From: JACOTV01 sp964579395
GTDB taxonomy: Bacteria; Patescibacteriota; Microgenomatia; UBA1406; GWC2-37-13
DNA: 64,000 nt
Assembly: GCA_964579395.1 (NCBI GenBank)
Contig: CAZOFT010000006.1
Span: 1-64,000, forward strand
Direction: 5' to 3'
Shown here one piece after another: positions 8,561 to 16,579 of this stretch (position 1 is the stretch's first letter; each line of letters starts with the position of its first letter). Under the pieces are notes generated by a model that was given only the letters and a program-made list of their open reading frames with translations, was not told the origin of the DNA and did no database searches. The translations under genes were made by a program, and so were the position numbers.

Positions 8561-9654
8561 GTACCCGTCCCCGTATCGGCATTGATGCGCGTCTGTTTTC
8601 ACAAACCGGCGTCGGGGTATATATCCGTAACCTTTTTGCTCAACTTGAGCCGTATGCTGATCAGTATGATTTTGTCTGTTTTGTACGCTCTGAAGACCGC
8701 TATGAGATGCAAGATCGGTATTCCTACCTGAGCACACGAGTGGCAAATGAGCGCTGGCACAGCATCAGCGAGCAAACCACATTCTTACTTCGAGTGCTTC
8801 GGGAAAATCTTGACCTGATGCATTTTACCTATTTCAGCTACCCGATTCTGTATCATCGTCCGTTTATCTGCACCATTCATGATCTGACTCCGCTGCTTCA
8901 CAAAACCGGGCGCGCCACATCGCTTCCCAAGCCGTTATATGAGCTTAAACACAAAGCGCTTCGACTGGTGCTTCAGAGCGCGCTCAACAATGCGCAGGCA
9001 ATAATTACTCCGTCAAAAGCGGTTAAGTCAACGATTTTGAACACATTTTCGGTGCCGGAGAATCGCATACATCCGATATACGAAGGCGTCAATGAGCGTC
9101 TGCTTGCGGCAGAGCCGCAGCCGTTGCCAGCAGAAATTCACAAGCCATACGTGTTGTATGTGGGCAACTACTATCCGCATAAAAATGTGCGGCGACTGAT
9201 TGAGGCGATGGAGCAGGTCGATGATGGATGCCGACTCGTGTTGGTGGGGCCTGAGGACATTTTTGCAAAGCGATTGAAGGAGGAGTTTGCTGTCTCCCAT
9301 GAGACACTCAGTGAACGCGTACTGTTTTTGCATGAGGTACCAGATGGGATGCTGGCTGAGCTGTATCGTGAAGCCTCGGCGCTCGTGCACCCGGCCATAG
9401 ACGAAGGATTCGGGTTGACGCTTGTTGAAGCACAGGCATTTGGCACGCCTATTCTGGCATCAGATATACCGGTGTTTCATGAGTTGTTTACAGACGCGTT
9501 TACCCCTTTTGACCCATTACAGCCATCATCAATTGCCCGAGCAATCACTGATCACCTCAAAAGGCCTCACACACCTCATAAAAAGACTTCTTCCTATTCG
9601 TTTAAAACAATGGTGAAAGAAACCGTGGCACTGTATCGCAGCTGCCTGAAGTAG
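8557..9654 (+). CDS. Glycosyltransferase family 4/1 (GT-B)
   Basis: 365 residues. The N-terminus (RIGIDARLFSQTGVGVYIRNLF) is typical of mannosyl/rhamnosyl transferases, PYVLYVGNYYPHKNVRRLIEAM opens the C-terminal Rossmann domain, and DEGFGLTLVEAQAFGTPILASD is the E-x7-E donor-binding motif. It starts inside the end of the family 2 gene (four-base overlap). The sugar and acceptor cannot be read from the sequence. Likely acts at the cytoplasmic face on a cell-surface glycan. Confidence 0.92.
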   Translation: MSTRPRIGIDARLFSQTGVGVYIRNLFAQLEPYADQYDFVCFVRSEDRYEMQDRYSYLSTRVANERWHSISEQTTFLLRVLRENLDLMHFTYFSYPILYHRPFICTIHDLTPLLHKTGRATSLPKPLYELKHKALRLVLQSALNNAQAIITPSKAVKSTILNTFSVPENRIHPIYEGVNERLLAAEPQPLPAEIHKPYVLYVGNYYPHKNVRRLIEAMEQVDDGCRLVLVGPEDIFAKRLKEEFAVSHETLSERVLFLHEVPDGMLAELYREASALVHPAIDEGFGLTLVEAQAFGTPILASDIPVFHELFTDAFTPFDPLQPSSIARAITDHLKRPHTPHKKTSSYSFKTMVKETVALYRSCLK

Positions 9655-9680
9655 GTGGGCAATTCATGTATACTAATCGT

Positions 9681-10274
9681 ATGAAAGATGTGCAAGGACG
9701 ATCGCTTACTGCCGGACAAGTCATGGGGAAGGTGTGGGGACGACTCAAGGCGGTAGTGCAGGAGACTGATATCGCTCTTCTGCATGTTTTTTCCCATGTG
9801 CCCTCGCACACAGTTCGCCGTGCGGCACATCGTACCGCCGGAATCAAGATGGGTAAGGGGACCACTATACACATGGGGGCCACATTCTATGATCCCAAAC
9901 ACATAACAATAGGAGAAGATACCATAATTGGGGAAAAAGTGACTCTGGACGGGCGCGATGTTCTTAAAATCGGCAATCATGTGGCATTGGCTTCTGAGGT
10001 CATGATTTATAACTCACAGCATGATATTCACGATCCGTTTTTTAAGCCGGTCACCAAGCCAGTGCATATCGGCGATTATGTATTTATCGGTCCGCGCGCG
10101 ATCATCTTGCCTGGCGTCACTATCGGAGAGGGTGCTATTGTGGCAGCGGGAGCTGTGGTCACCAAAAATGTACCTGCTTATGCTGTTGTCGGAGGGGTTC
10201 CAGCTGCTGTCATCGGGGAGCGAAAACACAAAAAGCCCGCCTACAAACTGGGTCGCCCCCGCCTCTTCCGCTAA
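9681..10274 (+). CDS. Left-handed beta-helix (hexapeptide) acyltransferase
   Basis: 197 residues from the ATG at 9681; an earlier in-frame ATG at 9666 is less likely because TATACT (9669-9674) lies six bases before 9681 and would be the -10 box. The C-terminal two thirds contain hexapeptide repeats (ITIGEDTIIGEKVTLDG, VHIGDYVFIGPRAIILPG, VTIGEGAIVAAGAVVTKNV) and the VVGGVPAAVIGER end seen in maltose/galactoside O-acetyltransferase-like enzymes. Probably acetylates a sugar of the glycan made by the two preceding glycosyltransferases. It ends directly against the convergent vanW-type gene with no spacer. Confidence 0.88.
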   Translation: MKDVQGRSLTAGQVMGKVWGRLKAVVQETDIALLHVFSHVPSHTVRRAAHRTAGIKMGKGTTIHMGATFYDPKHITIGEDTIIGEKVTLDGRDVLKIGNHVALASEVMIYNSQHDIHDPFFKPVTKPVHIGDYVFIGPRAIILPGVTIGEGAIVAAGAVVTKNVPAYAVVGGVPAAVIGERKHKKPAYKLGRPRLFR

Positions 10275-11735
10275 TTATTCCTTTGTGCCGCGAAGGTAGA
10301 CTGCTTGCCACGGGCGGTAGTTTGAAAAGAACGTTTCTTCTTTTGTTTCGCCGTTTGCATAGGCAACTGTGTAGTCGAACTTTGATTTTCCGCCCCACGC
10401 AGCAAAGTCAACCTGCTTTACTACACCTTTCGGAAGTGTCGGATCATCTTCATATTTTGGCTCTCCCGGTGGTGAGACATCATAGACGGTGATATCACTC
10501 ACTGTTGCTTTTCGTCCGTCACTTTTCCCATAGATATAAAAGTACAATAGGTTCTGAGATTCATCTACAACTGTCTGTACTAAAATGTGCGCTGGAGTAT
10601 CATTTTTAACTTTCAAGTCTACGGTTGGTGAGTAAATGGTGGCATCAAGGCCCGGCTTGGAATCGTTTTCATAGTATCCGACACGGTATGCGTGAGCGTG
10701 TCGTTCATCAATAGGGAGTCCGGTATTTAAAGCGGCACGAAACAGTGTTGTAGAGACCTGACATACGCCCCCGCCATCACCAAGCACTGTACGCCCGTTT
10801 TGGATCACGTAGGCGGTTTTATAGCCAGTATTCACGGAAATATCACCGATGATATCAACAAACGACAAATCTTCCCCCGGAGGGATGAGGACTCCATTAA
10901 ACTTTGTAGCGGCGAGAATAACGTTGTGAATGCGTTCAGGGGCGCTGTGACTGTAATCTGACTTGCCTACACCGATAAGCTGCTCAATACCGAATTTGTT
11001 TGATTTGGCAAGGGTAATCTCAGGCTTGATAGTACGCTCCGTGAGTGTGAGTGTGACTGATCGCGGTCTTTCTTTAAACGATTGAATTGTCTTCTCAAGC
11101 ACCTGTAAAAAAACGTCTTCTTGAATCTCCTTGCCGTTTTCCTCCTGTTTAAATGCGGTTACCTTGCCATTTTCAAAGGAAAAGAGTGCGTTTTGCGGCT
11201 TCGTGTCGTATTGGTCTGCCATATGTCCGACATACTCTTTGACTGCTTGATCATTTGAAGAAAGGGTGAGGGGAATGTTGATGGTCTTGCCTACAAATAG
11301 CGCGCGTCCAAGCGCATACGTGTTTTGCAACCAGTTTCCGCCCCGTCCGTAGGCATACGCTTCGTTTACGGCGGCTTCAGTGTTAAGTTGGAGTTTCAGT
11401 TGTGTTGCTGAAAAGGTGGCAATATCTTCGTCGCGAAAGTGGAGAGTGATTTTAGCTGCTGAGGGATCAAATCCCTGTGATTGGAGTTTTTGCTGCGCCT
11501 GCACTTTTGTGAGTTGTCCGACGGGTAAGTGCTCAATGGTAACGTCCGGATAAATGCGTCCGTCATACGCCTTATGCTGTTCGTACATGTACTGACCTAC
11601 TGCCAATGTCGATCCGAGTAAGATGACGCCGAGTATGAGTGAGACAAAAAGAAGCGGGTGCGTGCTGTGCATGCTGGAGGTGACTTCGGTTATCTCATTT
11701 GCCTTGTCTCCATTTACTTTCTTTTTTGCTATCAT
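10275..11735 (-). CDS. VanW family protein with peptidoglycan-binding-like domain
   Basis: 486 residues from the ATG at 11735. One membrane segment lies near the N-terminus (LLFVSLILGVILLGSTLAVG), then a YoaR-like/PG_binding_4-type region, then the VanW domain (GEDLSFVDIIGDISVNTGYKTA...GGGVCQVSTTLFRAALNTGL) and a beta-rich C-terminus. VanW proteins occur in glycopeptide-resistance loci and widely in cell-wall contexts; their reaction is not established. The next gene is divergent and the two starts are only six bases apart, so promoters overlap. Confidence 0.88.
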   Translation of the reverse strand: MIAKKKVNGDKANEITEVTSSMHSTHPLLFVSLILGVILLGSTLAVGQYMYEQHKAYDGRIYPDVTIEHLPVGQLTKVQAQQKLQSQGFDPSAAKITLHFRDEDIATFSATQLKLQLNTEAAVNEAYAYGRGGNWLQNTYALGRALFVGKTINIPLTLSSNDQAVKEYVGHMADQYDTKPQNALFSFENGKVTAFKQEENGKEIQEDVFLQVLEKTIQSFKERPRSVTLTLTERTIKPEITLAKSNKFGIEQLIGVGKSDYSHSAPERIHNVILAATKFNGVLIPPGEDLSFVDIIGDISVNTGYKTAYVIQNGRTVLGDGGGVCQVSTTLFRAALNTGLPIDERHAHAYRVGYYENDSKPGLDATIYSPTVDLKVKNDTPAHILVQTVVDESQNLLYFYIYGKSDGRKATVSDITVYDVSPPGEPKYEDDPTLPKGVVKQVDFAAWGGKSKFDYTVAYANGETKEETFFSNYRPWQAVYLRGTKE

Positions 11736-11750
11736 AATAGAATGGATGAT
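11733..11750. promoter_or_regulatory. Overlapping divergent promoters, vanW-like / solute-binding protein
   Basis: The two start codons are separated by six bases (11735 on the minus strand, 11742 on the plus strand). CATAAT (11733-11738) could be the plus-strand -10 and TATCAT (11750-11745, minus strand) the minus-strand -10, each lying inside the opposite gene's coding sequence. No convincing -35 boxes. Near-leaderless messages on both sides are implied. Confidence 0.35.
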
Positions 11751-13271
11751 AATCAAAATCAGTCACAAAATCAATCTGATAGCGAACATCCCGTGCCGCT
11801 ATACGACGCGCAACAACAGCCTGCAGCGCCCCAAACCACCAATGCAACAGTCCTTCCTCCGGAGGGGGAGGACATGGCGATAGAAGAGACGCCGGATGAC
11901 ATTGTGCTACAGGCAGTTGGTGACGGTGCACCGTTTGTGCCGGTTGTCGAGTCGTCAGGTGGGGATAACCGCATGAAATACATCGTTATTGGCGGTGCTG
12001 TACTGTTTTTTCTGCTGATATTTATCCTTCTTCTTTGGGTTATTTTTGGTCGCTCATCTGGTACTAAAACGCGTGAAGCGACGCTGATATATTGGGGGTT
12101 GTGGGAAGATGAGGCTGTGATGCGCCCTGTCTTGGACGATTTTGAAAAGAGTCATCCCAATATTCAGGTGAAATACCAGAAAATGGACCCGAAAGATAAT
12201 TATCTGCAAAAGATTGTTGCGCGCCAAGAAGGCGGTCCGGACGTCTTTCGTTTTCACAATACGTGGGTGCCGCAACTGCGTGACGTGCTGACTCCCATGC
12301 CGACTAGTGTCATGGATGCAAAAACGTTTGAGAGCACGTTTTACCCCATCCACACCAAAGATTTGAAGGTGTCGAATGTGCTTGTGGGAATGCCTTTGAT
12401 GACCGACGGATTGGTGCTTGTGTATAACGACGAGCTTCTACGTAAGGCTGGCAAGACGAGTCCGCCCTCAACGTGGATTGATGTGGTCAACTACGCCAAG
12501 GACATGACGATAAAAGATCCTGATACAAAAAAGATCGTGCTCTCTACAATCGCTGTGGGGACGGCAGATAATATTGAGCATTTTTCCGATTTGTTTGGTT
12601 TGTTTTTATCCCTTAACGGAGCCAAGCTTTCGGCGTTGGATTCGCAAGAAGCAGCAGGCGCCCTGGAAGAGTATCGCCGATTCGCTGAGCTACCTGATTC
12701 GACATGGGATGAGTCGATGCCGAACTCAATCAATGCATTTGTGCAGGAGAAGGTGGCAATGATAATTGTTCCTACCTGGCAGCTTTCAGCAATTCGTACA
12801 CAGAATCCGACTCTTTCGATGAAGACCGCTCCGGTTCCGGGACTCCCGGGTGCTACAAAAGCTGTTGCCATGAGCTCATATTGGGTAGAAGGCGTGTCTC
12901 GCTACAGCAAATTTCAACCGGAGGCGTGGGAGCTATTGGCGTATCTGGGCAGCAAGGATGTGATGCAACGGATGTTTGAGTTGCAAAAGAAGGAGCGTTT
13001 TTTTGCCACTGCTTATTCCCGCCGTGATCTGGGTGATCAGTTGGCTTCAGATCCGTATTATGGTGCGATCGTAACTCAGGCAAAAAATGATGCATTTATC
13101 ACACTGCCGGTTGTAAGCCGCACCTATGATCAGGGATTAAATGATGAAATTGTAAGCTATCTTGAGCAGGCAATCACTCAGTCTGCAAATGGCGTCGATT
13201 ACGCACGGGCTATGAAGACTGCCCAATCAGGAGTGTCTCAGGTGCTTAAAAAATATGCTATTTCCGAGTAG
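11742..13271 (+). CDS. Membrane-anchored extracellular solute-binding protein (family 1-like)
   Basis: 509 residues from the ATG at 11742; the frame extends upstream but there it would run antisense through the vanW-like gene. Residues 1-70 are Gln/Pro/acidic and cytoplasmic, followed by a single membrane segment (IVIGGAVLFFLLIFILLLWVIF, about 77-98). The rest is a periplasmic-binding-protein fold: LIYWGLWEDEAVMRPVLDDFEKSHPNIQVKYQKM is typical of sugar-binding family 1, with GGPDVFRFHNTW and a late ANSINAFVQEKVAMIIVPTW-like hinge. No ABC permease is adjacent. A TM anchor instead of a lipobox is noteworthy. Confidence 0.85.
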   Translation: MDDNQNQSQNQSDSEHPVPLYDAQQQPAAPQTTNATVLPPEGEDMAIEETPDDIVLQAVGDGAPFVPVVESSGGDNRMKYIVIGGAVLFFLLIFILLLWVIFGRSSGTKTREATLIYWGLWEDEAVMRPVLDDFEKSHPNIQVKYQKMDPKDNYLQKIVARQEGGPDVFRFHNTWVPQLRDVLTPMPTSVMDAKTFESTFYPIHTKDLKVSNVLVGMPLMTDGLVLVYNDELLRKAGKTSPPSTWIDVVNYAKDMTIKDPDTKKIVLSTIAVGTADNIEHFSDLFGLFLSLNGAKLSALDSQEAAGALEEYRRFAELPDSTWDESMPNSINAFVQEKVAMIIVPTWQLSAIRTQNPTLSMKTAPVPGLPGATKAVAMSSYWVEGVSRYSKFQPEAWELLAYLGSKDVMQRMFELQKKERFFATAYSRRDLGDQLASDPYYGAIVTQAKNDAFITLPVVSRTYDQGLNDEIVSYLEQAITQSANGVDYARAMKTAQSGVSQVLKKYAISE

Positions 13272-13308
13272 TGTCTGTAGCGCTCGGTACGTTTTTGCTT
13301 GATTTGAT

Positions 13309-15573
13309 ATGAAATTCTCATTGCCCAAATTATTTCAAAAAGCCACAGACGCAGTGTATGCTGCGATTCTTCTGAGTGCAGAAGGAGGCACCGTGTTGTA
13401 TCTGCGTAAACAAGATCATAAGGAGACTGTGAGCATAATTGGGTCTCAAAAACTCCGTATCCGTGCCGGACTGGATGGCCTTATAGATGATTTGGATGAT
13501 GCGCTGTACAACCTGGACACATCGCACAAAGTGCGTGCTGAGGAACTCATTCTGTTTGTATCTGACGCACACATTGATCCGCACACACGCCAGCTTCATA
13601 AGCCGTTTATGAAATCGATCAAAGATATCTCAAAGAATCTTGATCTGAAGCCGATTGGATTTATAGAGTGTTATGAGGCAATAACACGCTTTGCACAAGC
13701 AGCCGGACTTCCAACCGATGCAGTGCTTCTTGAAGTGGAAAATACCAGCGTGTCAGTGATTGTTACGGTAAGAGGACAGATTGTGCACCATGATAAGGTT
13801 GCACGTTTGGATGACTGGCTGTCTTCTGTGTATACGTCGCTGGCCACTTTGAAGCACCAGCTGCAGGTTCCTCATCAATTGATTGTGTATTCGCCTGATT
13901 CGACGCCGATACACGACAAAGCAATAGAGCAATACGAGTGGAATGATCTTTTTGGTCATTCTCATCCGGTGATTCGTCACTATTCGCATGAAGAGCTGAT
14001 TGACGCATTGTTGGAGTCATTTGCCAAGCAATTGTTTCCACAAAAACAATTAGCGTCAGCGATGGCTCCTAGTGCAGTGGCGCCGGTTGCTGCGGCAGCC
14101 ACATCTGCAGAGACACATTACGATGAACCTCTTATACAAGATGGGGATGAAGAAACGGTCACGAGTCATCATGAGGATGCATTGGCGGCGGAAGAGATGG
14201 GGTTTGCTGTAGGTCATGAGCTGCAAAGTACCCCGGTGCTTGATGCTTCGCCGGCATTTCACGCGCCTCCCGTACATGAATATCGTCCGCCCAATGAGGA
14301 TGAAGATGTGGATTCTGCAATGGGGTCAGGTGGAAAGTTTGCATTTTTGGGAACTGCTGGGACGATCATTGCTGCCAAATGGGCAGCTGCGCGGGCGGGA
14401 GTAATGGGGTTGTTTTCGCGTAACACTGCACAATCGACACAATCTGCGACAACGGTGCCTGCTGCCCGCATGTCAGTCGGAATGCACAAAATGGCATTGG
14501 TTATTGCAGGGGTGATATCATTGCTTGCGTTATGTGTATTTTTGGAGTTTGCTGTGCATAGTGCAACGGTCGCACTGACACTCCCTGCAGATGAGCTGAC
14601 ACAAACAGTGCGTCTTCCCAGCAGTTTCCGCTACAAGCAATCAACGATCTCGAGTGACTTTAGTGCAAAAACAACAACAACTGGTGAAAAGTTTGTGGGT
14701 GATCGTGCAAAAGGATCGGTAACGATTTATAACAGTGATACTTCAAGTTCAGTCAGCCTGCAAAAAGGTCAAGAAATCACCTCGTCTGATGGTCTTGTCT
14801 TTCAGATCAATGATGCTGTAAAAATTGCATCAGCATCTGGAGATGCCAGCAGCATTTCTTCAAGCACAGCTAAAGTCGATGTGACGGCTTCTGATATCGG
14901 TTCAGAATACAATCTGAAAACAGGGACAAAGTTTTCTATCGATGGATTTTCCAGTTCCCAAATGATTGCAAAAAATGACAGTGATATAGGGGGTGGTTCA
15001 AAAGAGAAAGTAACGGTGGTGAGTGAGGAAGATTATGAACGGCTTACTCAAGATGTTGAAAAGCAGGCGCAGGAATTTACCCAGAAAAAGCTTAAAGAGA
15101 CAGATTCTCTTGACGTGGTTATTATTCCGGAGTTCACTGACACCGAACTGAGTAAAAAAGTCTATACCGCAGATGTGGGTGATGAAGTCGATCAGGTGGC
15201 ACTTGATACAACTGCGACTGTCTCCTATACCGCTATTGATCAAAAAGAAGCGCTTTCATATTTTGAAACACAGTTTGAGAAAAGTGCTGGGTCTGATAAA
15301 AAACTACTGCCAGACACGTTTGCTTTTACTGTGAAAAAGGGTACAAGTGGAGACGCGGATGCTCCTCGCGTAACAGTTGAGGGTACGATAAAAAGCGTCC
15401 AGAATGTTGATGAGGAAAAAATCAAAAAAGAAATTGCCTATAAATCTCCCGCTGAAGCAACTGATTATTTGAAAAATAGCTACCGGGCCGACGATGTGAC
15501 CATATCGCAAATCCCACCTTTGCCGATTTGGATTCCTGCAGCAGGCCGTATTAAGCTGGTCGTTGAGTATTGA
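13309..15573 (+). CDS. PilM-like N-terminus joined to baseplate-J-like domain, membrane protein
   Basis: 754 residues, not a recognised single family. Residues 1-245 look like an actin-fold/PilM-type region (LLSAEGGTVLYLRK; DAVLLEVENTSVSVIV), followed by a disordered Ala/His/acidic linker. One membrane segment (MALVIAGVISLLALCVFLEFAV) lies at about residue 395. The outer part contains a pattern typical of baseplate J/gp47-like domains (KGQEITSSDGLVFQI, TASDIGSEYNLKTGTKF, then a Gly-Gly and an acidic VSEEDYERL stretch), followed by a beta-rich C-terminus. It lies between the solute-binding protein and sortase genes. A role in an envelope-spanning assembly is an inference; the function is unknown. 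Confidence 0.6.
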   Translation: MKFSLPKLFQKATDAVYAAILLSAEGGTVLYLRKQDHKETVSIIGSQKLRIRAGLDGLIDDLDDALYNLDTSHKVRAEELILFVSDAHIDPHTRQLHKPFMKSIKDISKNLDLKPIGFIECYEAITRFAQAAGLPTDAVLLEVENTSVSVIVTVRGQIVHHDKVARLDDWLSSVYTSLATLKHQLQVPHQLIVYSPDSTPIHDKAIEQYEWNDLFGHSHPVIRHYSHEELIDALLESFAKQLFPQKQLASAMAPSAVAPVAAAATSAETHYDEPLIQDGDEETVTSHHEDALAAEEMGFAVGHELQSTPVLDASPAFHAPPVHEYRPPNEDEDVDSAMGSGGKFAFLGTAGTIIAAKWAAARAGVMGLFSRNTAQSTQSATTVPAARMSVGMHKMALVIAGVISLLALCVFLEFAVHSATVALTLPADELTQTVRLPSSFRYKQSTISSDFSAKTTTTGEKFVGDRAKGSVTIYNSDTSSSVSLQKGQEITSSDGLVFQINDAVKIASASGDASSISSSTAKVDVTASDIGSEYNLKTGTKFSIDGFSSSQMIAKNDSDIGGGSKEKVTVVSEEDYERLTQDVEKQAQEFTQKKLKETDSLDVVIIPEFTDTELSKKVYTADVGDEVDQVALDTTATVSYTAIDQKEALSYFETQFEKSAGSDKKLLPDTFAFTVKKGTSGDADAPRVTVEGTIKSVQNVDEEKIKKEIAYKSPAEATDYLKNSYRADDVTISQIPPLPIWIPAAGRIKLVVEY

Positions 15574-15600
15574 GTGGCTGGTGTGGTAGTATGATATGAT

Positions 15601-16443
15601 ATGGCGCTTCGAGTCTATCATAAAGACCATCATCCACAGCGAAAAAAAATAGCGACTGCAGTATCGTATGCCTCTTTTGTAGCCGGGTCATTGCTGTTGT
15701 TTTGGGCACTCTATCCGATACTTTCATTTGAATTGTATTCTCGCCTGTTTTTCCGACAGTCAATCACGGCGCCGATTCCTTCTACTCAAATCGCTACAGC
15801 AATCAAAATGTCGCAGAGTGTGGACACGAATATTTATGCATATGCCGGCAACGTAAAAGACTTTACCCACGCGAGTGAATGGTTTCCACTGACCCAGCGT
15901 GCGTCTGCTGCAGGAAGTGAAAAAACAAATAAAGAGCTGGTTCCAAAACAGGCAAAATTGGCAGAAATCCCGGCTGTGATTGGTTCATCGCAGGCCGTTG
16001 TGCCTGCTGCTGTGTCGATACATGAATACGGTATCAGTATTCCGAAACTGAATATCCAAAATGCAACTGTTGAGGTGGGGGGTGAAGACTTGGCAAAGAG
16101 CTTGATTCATTTTCTTCCAGTTTCATTGCCGGGGGAAAACGGCAACGTGGTTATTTTTGGACACTCCACATTGCCGCAGCTGTATAATCCCAGCAATTAC
16201 AAATCTATTTTTACGTATTTACCATCTTTGGAGAAAGGTGATCACGTGACTACTACTGTAAATAACACCAATTATGAATATGAAGTGTATGACATGTTTG
16301 TTGTGAAGCCGGATCAGATTTCGGTACTTGATCAGCAATACGATGCATCGTACCTGACGCTCATTACCTGCGTGCCGCCGGGGACCTATTGGAATAGGCT
16401 TGTTGTGAAGGCAAAGCTTATCAGGCAGCCTACTGCTCTTTAA
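15601..16443 (+). CDS. Sortase
   Basis: 280 residues. An N-terminal membrane segment (SYASFVAGSLLLFWALYPILSF) is followed by a Ser/Ala-rich linker and the sortase beta-barrel from about residue 140 (ISIPKLNIQNATVEVGG). The catalytic His is in VVIFGHSTLPQ and the catalytic Cys with its Arg in LTLITCVPPGTYWNRLVV. Sortases cleave a sorting signal and join surface proteins to an amine of the cell wall or to each other. The dedicated substrate is not evident; exported Ig-like and dockerin proteins elsewhere in the window lack an obvious LPXTG motif in what can be seen. Confidence 0.93.
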   Translation: MALRVYHKDHHPQRKKIATAVSYASFVAGSLLLFWALYPILSFELYSRLFFRQSITAPIPSTQIATAIKMSQSVDTNIYAYAGNVKDFTHASEWFPLTQRASAAGSEKTNKELVPKQAKLAEIPAVIGSSQAVVPAAVSIHEYGISIPKLNIQNATVEVGGEDLAKSLIHFLPVSLPGENGNVVIFGHSTLPQLYNPSNYKSIFTYLPSLEKGDHVTTTVNNTNYEYEVYDMFVVKPDQISVLDQQYDASYLTLITCVPPGTYWNRLVVKAKLIRQPTAL

Positions 16444-16542
16444 TGAGGCGTAAAAAGAGGTGGTGTGAAAAATATTCTCTTCCTTTTTCGGAAAAACAGG
16501 TATCATTAATTGCGGCACCATCTTCGCCTTGATTTGCGTTTG

Positions 16543-16571
16543 TTGCGATGCATATGGCGTGCTGCTATAAT
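16543..16571 (+). promoter_or_regulatory. Promoter of the class A PBP gene
   Basis: TTGCGA (16543-16548) and TATAAT (16566-16571) are separated by 17 bp. The -10 box ends eight bases before the ATG at 16580, so the transcript would be leaderless or nearly so. Confidence 0.65.
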
Positions 16572-16579
16572 GTGCCCCG

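Noticed and set aside
11658..11741. Upstream extension of the solute-binding protein
   Set aside because: It runs antisense through the vanW-like gene; the ATG at 11742 gives a sensible cytoplasmic N-terminus.
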